Source: Candidatus Binatia bacterium (GTDB lineage Bacteria > Desulfobacterota > Binatia > UBA12015). Taken from it: a DNA stretch of 64,000 nucleotides. The stretch covers positions 861,836-925,835 of the forward strand of contig JAQWJE010000049.1 in assembly GCA_029248525.1 (NCBI GenBank), in the 5' to 3' direction. The first letter of the stretch is position 1. The number at the start of each line of letters is the position of its first letter. The notes below the pieces were generated by a model, which was not told the DNA's origin, ran no database searches, and saw nothing but the letters and a program-made list of their open reading frames with translations. The position numbers and the translations under genes were made by a program. This document shows, in pieces, positions 47,061 to 55,947 of the stretch.

Positions 47061-48275
47061 ATGGAGTACTCCGATCTCGCTACTATCGCCGGGTTTGCCT
47101 TCCTGTATTCTCTGGTTGCGTCTCGGTTGGAGAAGTCGCGGTTCAACGGTGCCCTCGTCTACGTGCTGGCCGGATTTGTTTTCAGCAATCACGTTCTTGG
47201 GTGGATAAATATCGAGATCGGTGGCGAAGCGCTGAAGACGCTTGCGGAACTCACGCTCGCATTGGTCCTGTTTACCGATTCGGCCAATATCAACCTGGTC
47301 ACGTTGCGCCGTGTCGAGAAAATTCCGATAAGGCTTCTGCTGATCGGGTTGCCGCTGACGATCGCATTGGGCCTGGGCTTGGGTACTCTGTTGTTTGCCG
47401 AACTCGGGTTTTTCGAAGTGGCGCTGCTGGCCACGATGCTCGCGCCTACGGATGCGGCCCTTGGTAAGGCGGTGGTGACCAACCCCTCGGTTCCGGATTC
47501 TGTCCGCGAGAGTCTGAACGTGGAGAGCGGCCTCAACGACGGGATCTGCGTACCGGTGCTGCTTTTCTTTCTGGCCCTGGCGGTAGGAGATACCGAATCG
47601 GGGCAGGCGGCTGAACTGATGGCCCAATTATCTCTTCAGGCGATTGGCATCGGCGTCCTGATCGGATTTCTGGGCGGCTATTTTGGCAGTCGCCTCGTGC
47701 GGTATTGTTCTGCGCGGCGATGGGTGCACGGTCCCTGGTTGCAGATTCCGGTCATCGCGTTGGCGCTGCTCTGTTTCGCAACCGCACAAGGTTTCGAGGG
47801 GAGCGGGTTTATCGCCTGTTTTGTGGCTGGCCTGATTTTTGGTGGTTTCGAGACCGACCATAAGCAGAGTTTTCTGGATGCGGCCGAGGGCATCGGCAAT
47901 TCGATGGCGTTGGTCACCTGGTTTGTCTTTGGCGTCGGGGCGCTGGGGCTGACCTGGCAGTACCTCGATTGGCGCGTTCTGGCCTACTCGCTGCTCAGTC
48001 TGACCGCCCTTCGCATCGTGCCGGTTTTTGTCGCCGCCCTCGGTCTCAATCTGCGTTGGGATACGACGCTATTCATGGGATGGTTTGGCCCACGCGGTTT
48101 GGCCAGCATCGTGTTTGTGGTTCTGGTTCATGACAAGGCTCTTTCTGGATCCGGGCTATTGATTACCATCGTCACTTCGACGATCCTCCTCAGCGTGCTT
48201 TTGCACGGGATCACGGCAAATCCCCTATCCAAAAAATACGGGGCAAGAATCGCCGAGGATGGCGGAGAGATCTGA
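47061..48275 (+). CDS. Cation:proton antiporter, CPA1/NhaP-like
   Basis: A 404-residue membrane protein with about 12 helices. TLAELTLALVLFTDSANIN and LATMLAPTDAALGKAVVTNPSVP, together with SLNVESGLNDGICVPVLLF, match the CPA1 sodium/proton exchanger family, including the Asp residues of the ion site (APTDAALG and GLNDG). It exchanges Na+ or K+ for protons. The ATG at 47061 begins the first helix; no earlier start is supported. Divergent from the methyltransferase. Confidence 0.85.
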   Translation: MEYSDLATIAGFAFLYSLVASRLEKSRFNGALVYVLAGFVFSNHVLGWINIEIGGEALKTLAELTLALVLFTDSANINLVTLRRVEKIPIRLLLIGLPLTIALGLGLGTLLFAELGFFEVALLATMLAPTDAALGKAVVTNPSVPDSVRESLNVESGLNDGICVPVLLFFLALAVGDTESGQAAELMAQLSLQAIGIGVLIGFLGGYFGSRLVRYCSARRWVHGPWLQIPVIALALLCFATAQGFEGSGFIACFVAGLIFGGFETDHKQSFLDAAEGIGNSMALVTWFVFGVGALGLTWQYLDWRVLAYSLLSLTALRIVPVFVAALGLNLRWDTTLFMGWFGPRGLASIVFVVLVHDKALSGSGLLITIVTSTILLSVLLHGITANPLSKKYGARIAEDGGEI

Positions 48276-48333
48276 ACGCTTGATGTTCGGGTTGTGATCT
48301 TGGGGCGGTCGCCGCGCGAAGCGGCATGCGGTC

Positions 48334-48705
48334 TCAGGGCAAGTGCTCGTAGGTGCCGCTGGCGGTGTTGGCGCGTCCGCCGCTGACCGAGGCAAAGTCC
48401 CCGGTGGCCTGGTTCTCGAGCCCGCCGCTGATCGATGCGCAAGTGGCCGCAGCCTCGTTGTCCTGGCCGCCGCTGACCGACGCGTGACTGGCGGTGGCCC
48501 GATTCGCGTAGCCGCCGCTGGCGACCGACGCGAAGCTGCTGCTCTCGTTGTCCTCGCCGCCGCTGGCCACCGCATAGTCGCCATCTGCAGTATTCCTGTA
48601 ACCACCGCTGACCAAAGCTCCGGTCCCGCTGGCCGTATTATGTCCCCACCGCTGACCGCCGAGAGGTCGGCATCGGCGGTATCTGTTAGTGACCGGAAAC
48701 CAGTA
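48334..48705 (-). pseudogene. Remnant of a Hep_Hag/YadA-head-like repeat protein
   Basis: Minus-strand sequence encodes six to seven 15-residue units of the pattern SVSGGxxNxAxGxxA (for example VSGGYRNTADGDYA and SVSGGQDNEAAATCA), the head-domain repeat of trimeric autotransporter-like adhesins. A frameshift near 48643 separates the last units (AVSGGD, then NTASGTG in the other frame), there is no start or anchor domain, and it ends in a stop after HLP. It is a decayed fragment, with a 45-bp DNA period. Confidence 0.7.
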
Positions 48706-48724
48706 AGGGGGCTAGGCTTCGGGA

Positions 48725-51034
48725 ATGCTCGCGAAATTCGCCCTTGTCTGTGGTTTGCTGGTCGGGATTGCCAAGCCGCTACCTGCGATGGCCGGCGAGT
48801 GTGCCGGAGACTGGACCTATGCGGCAGCCCGGGTGGAGGGATGCACGAGTATCGGTGGGTCGCTCGTGATTACAGGCGGGCGCATGGTGACCCTCGCGGG
48901 CCTGGCGGACTTGGAGCGCGTGGGTGGTAGTCTGGTCATCACGAACAACAAGGCCCTCGGGAGTCTCGACGGCTTGTCCGAACTGACTTCGATTGGCTCA
49001 AGCGGCGATCGCTCGAGCCAAGGTCTGATCATTAACGGGAACGGAGCACTCCGGGATATCGACGGTTTATCCCGGCTCGTGGAGGTCGTCGGGAGTATCC
49101 AGATTGCCGCCAATGGTGCCCTCGAAAACCTCGATGGGCTGTCGGGATTGAGCGCAATCGGTGCGACGGGGGCTCGCGCGGGCGCGAGCCTTGTCATTGC
49201 CGATAATGGCTCGCTGCGCGATGTCGATGGGCTATCCGGGGTCTCGCGGTCCGAGGGTAGTATCCGGGTGGTGAATAACGATGCTCTCGATCATGTCGAT
49301 GGGCTCTCGAGGTTAACCTCGATTGGCACGAGCGGGGATGGCTCGGGCGAAAGTCTGGTGATTTCCGACAATGGAGCGTTGCGCCATATTGACGGCTTGA
49401 CCGGGCTCTCGGAAACCCAGGGTGGCCTACGGATCGTGAATAACGATGCGCTGAGGAATCTTGCGGGGCTCGCGCGCGTGACCTGGATCGGAGTCGATGG
49501 CGCGGGGGAGAGTCTGGTGATCGCGGATAACGGCGCACTGTGTGACCTCGATGGCTTGTCTGCCCTGCGTGGCCTCGGCGGCAGCCTCCGGGTGGAAGAT
49601 AATGATGCCCTTAATCATCTTGACGGGCTCTCCGGACTGACCTCGGTGGGCTCGAACAGTGAACCTGCAAGCGAGAGTGTCGTGATCGCGGACAACGGTT
49701 CGCTTCGCGACCTCAATGGATTGTCCGGATTAACGAGCCTTGGTGGTGCGCTGCGCATTGCCAACAATGATGCGCTCGATAACCTCGATGGCCTCGCCGG
49801 GCTGCGCTCGGCTGGTTCGAGCGCAGATCAAACCGGTGAGAGTCTCGCGATTGAGGACAACGGAGCACTGCGCGATCTCGATGGCTTATCCGGTCTTACG
49901 GGTACCGGCGGGAGCATCCGTGTCGCGAGCAATGATGCCCTCGAGAATCTGGACGGACTTTCCGGGCTGCGCTCGATCGGGTCGAGTGGGGAAGGTTCGG
50001 ACGAGAGTCTGGTTATTGCGGACAATGGGTCGCTGCGCGATATCGACGGGCTCTATGGTCTCGGCGCGACCCCGGGGGCGGTGCGCATCGTGTCCAATGA
50101 CGATCTTTGCGAAAGTCAGGTAGCCGACCTGTTCGAGAGCGTGGTGGTCGGAGGTGCGCTCACGATTTCTGGAAATAGTGGCTCTTGCGTATCTGTCTGC
50201 GGTGACGGGATCGTCGATGCGGGGGAGGCTTGCGATGACGGCAACACCTACAACGGGGATTGCTGCTCGTCTACCTGTGATATCGAGGCTGCGGGAACTG
50301 TCTGCCGGCCAATGGCAGATATATGTGATCAGGAAGAAGTCTGCGACGGGATCGAGGGTTTTTGCCCCGCGGACGAGCGCATCGCGGACCTGGATGCCGA
50401 TGGGGTGTGCGACGACATCGACATTTGCCCGGAGGTTGCCGACCGGGAGCAATCCGATGCAGACGGGGACGGCCTAGGCGATGCCTGCGACCCCTGCACA
50501 GGCGGTGTGACTGCCGAGAACGCAGTCTTGCAGGCCACCAACTTTGTCACCCCGGAAGCCGATGACAAGCTGAGCTTCAAAGCCGATTTGGTGTTCCCGG
50601 CGCCGGTCGCCCTCAGCCCACAGACAAACGGATTCCGGCTTCTGGTCGAGAGTGCCGACGCCGAGGCCGGTGGGGACGTCGTGCTGGAACTGGCGGTGCC
50701 CGCGGGGCTCTATGATCCGCTCACGCGTAGCGGTTGGATCCCGGCAGCTAACGGCAAGAAGTTCCAATATGTCACAAAGGAAATGATCGGCGGTATGGAG
50801 CCCAAGGTCATCCTTAAATGGAACCCCAAGCAGGCCAACGAAGTGGCTGTGGTGGTAAAGGGGAAGGCCGGCAATTTCGCCCAACCCGCGATTGCTTTGC
50901 CTTTAAAAGCGACGTTGTCGTTGGAACCGACGGATCCGATGACTACTCTTTGCGCTGAAGCCGATTACCCCGGCCCGAGGCCGCAGCCTTTCTGCCGCAT
51001 GAGTGCCAGCGGTGTGGCGGTCCTTTGTAAATAG
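48725..51034 (+). CDS. Secreted repeat protein with receptor-L-like repeats, Cys-rich repeat and TSP3 calcium repeats
   Basis: A 769-residue protein with a signal peptide (to about PLPAMAG). Residues 30-460 are about 16 repeats alternating short units (GSIRVVNNDALDHVDGLSRLTSIG) and long units (ESLVISDNGALRHIDGLTGL), a parallel beta-solenoid pattern like the receptor L-domain. Then comes a myxococcal-type Cys-rich repeat (CGDGIVDAGEACDDGNT) and thrombospondin type-3 calcium repeats (DLDADGVCDDIDICPE and DADGDGLGDACD). The C-terminal 180 residues are unrecognised. It is probably a surface or secreted adhesive protein. It begins next to the adhesin remnant. Confidence 0.75.
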   Translation: MLAKFALVCGLLVGIAKPLPAMAGECAGDWTYAAARVEGCTSIGGSLVITGGRMVTLAGLADLERVGGSLVITNNKALGSLDGLSELTSIGSSGDRSSQGLIINGNGALRDIDGLSRLVEVVGSIQIAANGALENLDGLSGLSAIGATGARAGASLVIADNGSLRDVDGLSGVSRSEGSIRVVNNDALDHVDGLSRLTSIGTSGDGSGESLVISDNGALRHIDGLTGLSETQGGLRIVNNDALRNLAGLARVTWIGVDGAGESLVIADNGALCDLDGLSALRGLGGSLRVEDNDALNHLDGLSGLTSVGSNSEPASESVVIADNGSLRDLNGLSGLTSLGGALRIANNDALDNLDGLAGLRSAGSSADQTGESLAIEDNGALRDLDGLSGLTGTGGSIRVASNDALENLDGLSGLRSIGSSGEGSDESLVIADNGSLRDIDGLYGLGATPGAVRIVSNDDLCESQVADLFESVVVGGALTISGNSGSCVSVCGDGIVDAGEACDDGNTYNGDCCSSTCDIEAAGTVCRPMADICDQEEVCDGIEGFCPADERIADLDADGVCDDIDICPEVADREQSDADGDGLGDACDPCTGGVTAENAVLQATNFVTPEADDKLSFKADLVFPAPVALSPQTNGFRLLVESADAEAGGDVVLELAVPAGLYDPLTRSGWIPAANGKKFQYVTKEMIGGMEPKVILKWNPKQANEVAVVVKGKAGNFAQPAIALPLKATLSLEPTDPMTTLCAEADYPGPRPQPFCRMSASGVAVLCK

Positions 51035-51228
51035 GTCCAGCCTCGGTGACGAAAAAGGCCGCTGAAACTTGCCGGAGTGCTGGGTTTTGGGGTTTTCGGG
51101 CCGCGCGCAGAGGAATTTCGCGGTTTTTGCCGTGGGGTTGTAATGATGCCCCAACTGGATCGTCAGCCCTTGCAGAAGGGGCCGTGCAACGAAGTTCATG
51201 AATCGCGTGGCCGCAAAAGGAGTCGATA

Positions 51229-51372
51229 ATGTCTGATGAATCCAAATGTATGTGTGAGACCTCGTGTTCCTCTGAGCCGACCGGTTCGGGTTGTTGCTGT
51301 GGCGAAAAATGCGGCTGCGCCGCCTCGTGTGCCTGCCCGAGCAGTTGTGGCTGTCCGGAATCCGCAAACTAA
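51229..51372 (+). CDS. Metallothionein-like small cysteine-rich protein
   Basis: A 47-residue frame with AAGGAG 8 bp upstream of the ATG. It carries 12 Cys (positions 7, 9, 13, 22-24, 28, 30, 34, 36, 40, 42) in CxC and CCC clusters, with Ser/Gly between and no aromatic residues: the composition of a metallothionein that binds Cu, Zn or Cd thiolates. It matches no particular family I can name. The sigma factor gene starts 14 bp after its stop on the same strand, so one transcript is likely. Too short to be called by length alone; the support is the ribosome site, Cys spacing and context. Confidence 0.7.
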   Translation: MSDESKCMCETSCSSEPTGSGCCCGEKCGCAASCACPSSCGCPESAN

Positions 51373-51386
51373 GCTATAAAAAGCCC

Positions 51387-51950
51387 ATGGGTCCTTCCGA
51401 AAGCGCCAGCAAGCGCGAAATCATCGCTGCAACGCTGCGCGAAAAACGGGCTGATTTCGAGGCGTTCGTTCGACGTCGCTCGAGTGCTGACGAGGCTGGA
51501 GATATCCTCCAGGCAGCAGCACTCCGAGCGATCGAGCGAGCCGATTCCCTCGATGATCCGGAAAAAGCGGTCGCATGGCTCTATCGCTTGCACCGCAATG
51601 TGATGATCGACGCAGGGCGCAAAAACGCTACCGAGCGTCGGGTGATCGATGCGGCATCGGAGGCCGAGGCCCGTGCCCCCGAACCCGCCGAGGATCCCTG
51701 CGGATGCAGCATCAGCCAGGCGAAAGGCATGGAAGGCAATCACGCATCGATCCTTTCGCTGGTGGATCTGCGGGGATTGAATTTGGGGGAGGCGGCGCGA
51801 GCGCTCGATATCTCGACCAACAGTGCCGCGGTCCGTCTGCACCGTGCTCGCAAAGCACTGAGCCAGAAAATGCTGGACCATTGTGGCGTGACGAGCCTCA
51901 GCGACTGCATCGACTGCCGCTGCGTCTACGAGGGCTGCTGCGCTGGCTGA
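51387..51950 (+). CDS. ECF-type sigma factor with Cys-rich C-terminal tail
   Basis: A 187-residue sigma-70 family protein. Region 2 is seen in DILQAAALRAIERADSL and AVAWLYRLHRNVMIDAGR, region 4 in LSLVDLRGLNLGEAARALDISTNSAAVRLHRARKAL with a helix-turn-helix. Unlike ordinary ECF factors it has CGC in the linker (105, 107) and a 22-residue tail HCGVTSLSDCIDCRCVYEGCC (Cys166, 174, 177, 179, 184, 185). In CorE-type sigma factors of Myxococcus a C-terminal Cys-rich domain senses metals directly and replaces an anti-sigma; the same is inferred here. No anti-sigma gene is nearby. A metallothionein-like gene lies 14 bp upstream. Confidence 0.8.
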   Translation: MGPSESASKREIIAATLREKRADFEAFVRRRSSADEAGDILQAAALRAIERADSLDDPEKAVAWLYRLHRNVMIDAGRKNATERRVIDAASEAEARAPEPAEDPCGCSISQAKGMEGNHASILSLVDLRGLNLGEAARALDISTNSAAVRLHRARKALSQKMLDHCGVTSLSDCIDCRCVYEGCCAG

Positions 51951-52308
51951 AGCCTCGCGGCTGTGCTGCGACCTCGGGCTGACGCTTGATGCCTCGAGCT
52001 GACGCTTGCGATGTGGGACTATGTCGCGCTGCGCACTAACGTGCGCAGGCGTTTTCAGACCCTGAGGCATACCGCAGGGCGGGGTAGGGGTTCTGCGAAG
52101 TGGAGGTCCATAGAGGCTGTAAATTCGCCCGTTGGTCGATCCAGTTCTCGGCAGCATCGATCTACGCTCCGAGATCCTTTTGGCTTTGCGGGGACTCTGC
52201 TCGCTTTCAGGCGCTGTCGTTATCTTCGATTTCCCTGATGGAGCGGCGCGTGATTGCAGATACGATATTGCTTTTGCTTCGCAGGCAGCGAAGTGGTGGA
52301 GTCAACCG
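51951..52308. other. Intergenic region with direct repeat and hairpin
   Basis: About 360 bp. A 17-bp near-identical direct repeat CCTCG(G/A)GCTGACGCTTG lies at 51972-51988 and 51992-52008. A hairpin follows (see the separate entry). No gene is supported here: the upstream part of the protease frame, open from 52132, has no signal sequence before 52309. Confidence 0.4.
52029..52055 (+). terminator. Hairpin CTGCGCA-N6-TGCGCAG followed by TTTT
   Basis: Perfect 7-bp arms at 52029-52035 and 52042-52048, then GCG and four T, about 80 bp after the sigma factor stop. Plausible terminator of the metallothionein-sigma transcript. Confidence 0.4.
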
Positions 52309-53811
52309 ATGGCTTTGAAAAGTTTTCCGCCGAGTCGGCTCTTCGCGTTTTTCATGTTCCTTGCTCTGTTGGTGAGCCCGATTGCCAGCGCTGCCGAATC
52401 GGCAGCGCCTCGCGATGACCGGACGGCGTCGCCGAAAGTTATCGGCGGGGAGCCTGTACCTCTCGACGATCCGGGATTGTTTCCGTTTCTTGTTTCCGTG
52501 CTGATTCCGGAGGGAGGCGATTTCGGACTCTGCACGGGCAGTTTGGTCGCGCCTCAATGGGTACTGACAGCCGCCCATTGCTTTGAAGGTAGCGATGGGG
52601 ATGCATTGATTGCTGCGACGTCCGGGAGGCCCCCTTTTGCAAACCCGCAATTTGGCCAGGCGGTCCGCACGGTGATTCACCCTGAGTGGGATCCTTCAAC
52701 GTTTCGAAATGATATCGCCTTGATCGAATTGTCGGCCGATGTCACTCTCTACCCGCCCCTGAATCCGGAAACTGGCGAACCGCTCTACACGCCCAGCGTT
52801 ATATCATCGCCGGAAAACCCTCCGGTGTTGACCAGTGATGGAGTCGGGCCGGTGTATGTTGCAGGCTTTGGTCTGACTTCGCAGGACCCGGACGTAAGCC
52901 CCGAATTGGCCCATTGGGCGGGCCCGATAGACAGCCTTTCCAGCTCGCAGTGCAATGTCTACGAGGAGGGACCACCGGTCGACCCATTCACGCAACTCTG
53001 CGTGAGTGGTCAGCCGCAGACACCTTGCAAGGGCGACAGTGGCGGGGCCGTTTTCGCGATCGAAAATGATGCCTTCGTCCAATACGGAATCGTCTCCTAC
53101 GGCGGGATTCCCTGCGACATTGGCCCGTCGGTGAGCACCTATCTTCCCGCCTACCTCGATTGGATCAATGGAGTCCTGAGCGGCGATCCCGGTGGGATCG
53201 TCGCCAATCTCGAAACACCGATACTTGGAATCGATGGCCTCGCGGCCGATGCGACCGGCATTTCCAACGTCCAGGGTTGGGCATATACCACGACACCCGG
53301 AGCCGAAATCAATCGGCACGTCGAGGTCTTCATCGATGGCGACTTCGCGATGTTGGTCCCCTGTTGCGGCGACCGTGGCGATGTCGAGGCGGCAGGTGGG
53401 CCGTTGCTCGCCGGGTTCTCCGGCGTTTACAACTGGGGTCTTCTCGAATCGGGATCCCACGAACTGAAAGTCGTCATCACCAGCACGATCGGCGAACAGC
53501 TGGTCATCTACCGCGACTTGAGTACTGCTCGGTTCGGCAATCATCCATTCGTGCGTGAAATGGAGTTCACCAACGGCTCTGGTGGGGAATACACCGGTGG
53601 CACCCTCAGCTGCGAGACGGTGCCTGTGTCTGCACCGGAAAACAGGAGTTCCCAGGCAACGGTGCGCTGCTTTAACTGGCTGGCAGAGGCAAGAAACGGC
53701 AGCACCCTTTGCGAAGGAAATGATTCTGACAACGCGCTCTACCTCGCGTTCGATCGGAGTTCGCAGAGCTTCAAGACAGTACCTGTGCCCGAAAATTCTT
53801 GTTTCCAGTGA
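52309..53811 (+). CDS. Secreted trypsin-like serine protease with C-terminal beta domain
   Basis: A 500-residue S1-family protease. The signal (FMFLALLVSPIASA) precedes a short propeptide and the mature start VIGGEPV. The triad is complete: LTAAHC (His90), RNDIALIEL (Asp135) and GDSGGAV (Ser244). After the catalytic domain (to about 275) a 225-residue region begins with GIDGLAADATGISNVQGWAY and HVEVFIDGDFAM, resembling an Ig-like region seen in other secreted bacterial proteins but not named. Probably activated outside the cell. The start is set by the signal peptide. Confidence 0.85.
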   Translation: MALKSFPPSRLFAFFMFLALLVSPIASAAESAAPRDDRTASPKVIGGEPVPLDDPGLFPFLVSVLIPEGGDFGLCTGSLVAPQWVLTAAHCFEGSDGDALIAATSGRPPFANPQFGQAVRTVIHPEWDPSTFRNDIALIELSADVTLYPPLNPETGEPLYTPSVISSPENPPVLTSDGVGPVYVAGFGLTSQDPDVSPELAHWAGPIDSLSSSQCNVYEEGPPVDPFTQLCVSGQPQTPCKGDSGGAVFAIENDAFVQYGIVSYGGIPCDIGPSVSTYLPAYLDWINGVLSGDPGGIVANLETPILGIDGLAADATGISNVQGWAYTTTPGAEINRHVEVFIDGDFAMLVPCCGDRGDVEAAGGPLLAGFSGVYNWGLLESGSHELKVVITSTIGEQLVIYRDLSTARFGNHPFVREMEFTNGSGGEYTGGTLSCETVPVSAPENRSSQATVRCFNWLAEARNGSTLCEGNDSDNALYLAFDRSSQSFKTVPVPENSCFQ

Positions 53812-53873
53812 TCGACAGGGAGGATCGAAACCCTCACGATCGGGCTTGTTGGCTTGTTGGATTTACGGATTTC

Positions 53874-55910
53874 TCACCCGTCGGCAAATACTGGTGCTCG
53901 GTGAGCCTTGCCGTCGGTTGGAATCACCCAGATCGGTGAAGACCAGGCTCTCTCCTGCAAAGTCTTTGCGATATCCGGGCGTGGTTCGACGCCCGAGCGA
54001 ACAGCATCCCACGTGGACCAACGGCACGTCGGGTTTTGCAGCGCGCGTGCGTAATAGAAGGCGCGATGGTCAGGATCGAAGTCCGGATCGATCCACCAGG
54101 CCTTCAGCTCGTCGTTCCCGACGTCCGCGGAATGCGAGCAGTCGCGTAAATCCACTCGGGCTCCGTTGTCCGCACATCGGTTTGTCTCGGGGTCGGGGAT
54201 GGTGCCATCGGAACAGGCGACGTCGTATACCTTCTCGTGGGTTTCCCCGTCCTTGTCGATCCAGCCTTTGATGATCTGCAGCCGCTGCAAGGGCGCACGG
54301 CGGGGGTCCCGGAACGCCCATGCCAGAAAACGCGGGCGATCGTCGCCCTCTGCGACCAGTTCGCCACCCATGGTCACGCCGTCCTTGTAGGCCTGCGCGA
54401 TGGCATCGTGCTCGTCGAGCAGGGCGCGGTCGAAGTCAAAGCCTGCAAAGAATCTTACGCGGATGCGTGGCCCGGAAGTGGCGAAGGTTTCCTTGCGACG
54501 GAAAGCATCGAAGATCGCCTCGCGCGTGTTTTCCGCCGCCCAGACGCCAGCGAGTCCCGAGGCCCCGTAGGTGATCGTGGCGGCAGCGGTGTAGTCCTCG
54601 CCGCCGATCTCGGTCACCAGGTCCGGTGTCACCACTTTCTGGAGGGTTGCCTGGAGGAAGGGGAGCGGCACCGAGCCGCGCTTTTCCGGGTCGGCATCCA
54701 TCAGGCCGAGCTTGCCATAGAATTCACTCTCCACATCTGTGGTCGCGCCGGTATGGGCGTCGCTCGAGCCGATGAATCCGAATTGATACGGATTGCCGGC
54801 ACCCTCGGTTGCCAGAGACAGGCCGTTGCGCAACGCCTCGCGCACATAGCTGCCATGGAGCTTGCTGATTTTCATGTTGCCGACCACGTACGGCATGATC
54901 TCGAAATCGGCCCATTCGTCGGTTTTGGAAAGATCAGGGTGGGTCTCCGAGGTTCCCTTCACTTGCGTGATCTCGACCAGCGGTTCGTTGCGCAGACGTC
55001 GGCTTGTATATTCGTCGTCCAGCGGGTCGCCGGCCCAGTCCGCGAGTTCGAACATCTGTCCGTTCGAGCCGTTGGAATTGTGTGGAATGGCGAGACTGTC
55101 GATGCCTTGTTCACGGAGGTTATCCATCCAATCCCACAAGTCTTCGGGGTTTTGTGAGTGAAAGCGTGAGAAGGGAATGGCGGGGAGGCGATCCCCGCCG
55201 CGGAAGATCACATTGCGGTGCAGATTGCCGCGGTCATCCGCCGACGTACTGTACTCGTAAGCGACAAAAGTCGTGAAGCGACCCGGATCGTTGAATCCTT
55301 CGGCGGCATCAATCGTATCGCGCCAGGCAGATCGAGCCACCTGAGTCGTGTCTTCGATATCGATGCTGCCATCCTCGATGCCCCGCAAGAGGCCGGGAAG
55401 GAAGCTTGAGAAAATTTTCATCCGTGACGGGATCGAAAGGAGGCCCCGATTGTCCGGAGCATTCAGGTCGTGGATCCAATCGATCTCCGGTGTTTTCGAG
55501 AATTCCTGGGATGTGTCTGCCGCGGCCTCTGCCAGGCCGAGGAACATGGCATGGTCGGTGACTCCGTAGAAGTCCAGCGGTTCGTCCAGTTGCATCATGA
55601 AGCCGGCCGGATGCCGGAGTGGTTCGCCTCTCGCATAGCGGTAGGCATCGCTGGGTTTTGCTGTCGTCCCGAAGGCAAACGCATCGAAGGAATAGGCCGT
55701 ATGCACATGCAAGTCGCCAAAGTAGGCATTGCGCTCGGGGTTGGGCGCGGCGCGTACAAAGACTAATTCGTCGCCGATCTCGTGGGGCACTGCCGGGAAG
55801 CCCTGTCGGTTCGGCGTCGCGCCCTCCTCCGATGGTGCAGACGAGTCGGAACACCCGGTGCAGAAAACAAACAGTGCCACGCAGATTAGTTGCCATGCTT
55901 GAAATTTCAT
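53874..55910 (-). CDS. DUF3604 lipoprotein, copy 3
   Basis: A 678-residue protein with a lipoprotein signal ending FVFCTGC (Cys20). Metal-site-like motifs are FGDLHVHTAYSFDAF (His68, His70), GVTDHAMFLGL and GFIGSSDAHTGA, in the order seen in the other copies. The C-terminal half has PLQRLQIIKGWIDKDG and ACSDGTIPDPETNRC. It lies directly downstream of copy 4 (37 bp gap) on the same strand, as the last gene of the TonB-receptor operon. It likely handles a compound imported or bound by that receptor; the reaction is unknown. Confidence 0.8.
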   Translation of the reverse strand: MKFQAWQLICVALFVFCTGCSDSSAPSEEGATPNRQGFPAVPHEIGDELVFVRAAPNPERNAYFGDLHVHTAYSFDAFAFGTTAKPSDAYRYARGEPLRHPAGFMMQLDEPLDFYGVTDHAMFLGLAEAAADTSQEFSKTPEIDWIHDLNAPDNRGLLSIPSRMKIFSSFLPGLLRGIEDGSIDIEDTTQVARSAWRDTIDAAEGFNDPGRFTTFVAYEYSTSADDRGNLHRNVIFRGGDRLPAIPFSRFHSQNPEDLWDWMDNLREQGIDSLAIPHNSNGSNGQMFELADWAGDPLDDEYTSRRLRNEPLVEITQVKGTSETHPDLSKTDEWADFEIMPYVVGNMKISKLHGSYVREALRNGLSLATEGAGNPYQFGFIGSSDAHTGATTDVESEFYGKLGLMDADPEKRGSVPLPFLQATLQKVVTPDLVTEIGGEDYTAAATITYGASGLAGVWAAENTREAIFDAFRRKETFATSGPRIRVRFFAGFDFDRALLDEHDAIAQAYKDGVTMGGELVAEGDDRPRFLAWAFRDPRRAPLQRLQIIKGWIDKDGETHEKVYDVACSDGTIPDPETNRCADNGARVDLRDCSHSADVGNDELKAWWIDPDFDPDHRAFYYARALQNPTCRWSTWDAVRSGVEPRPDIAKTLQERAWSSPIWVIPTDGKAHRAPVFADG

Positions 55911-55947
55911 TGCTTTACCTTTGCTGAAGTTGAAGAGCGCCGCCGGT

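Noticed and set aside
48334..48705. Regular 45-bp repeats as a CRISPR array
   Set aside because: The repeats encode a known protein repeat in one frame, units vary, and there are no unique spacers.
48812..50120. Repeats of the secreted protein as a CRISPR or satellite array
   Set aside because: The open frame is continuous and the period alternates at protein level; these are coding repeats.
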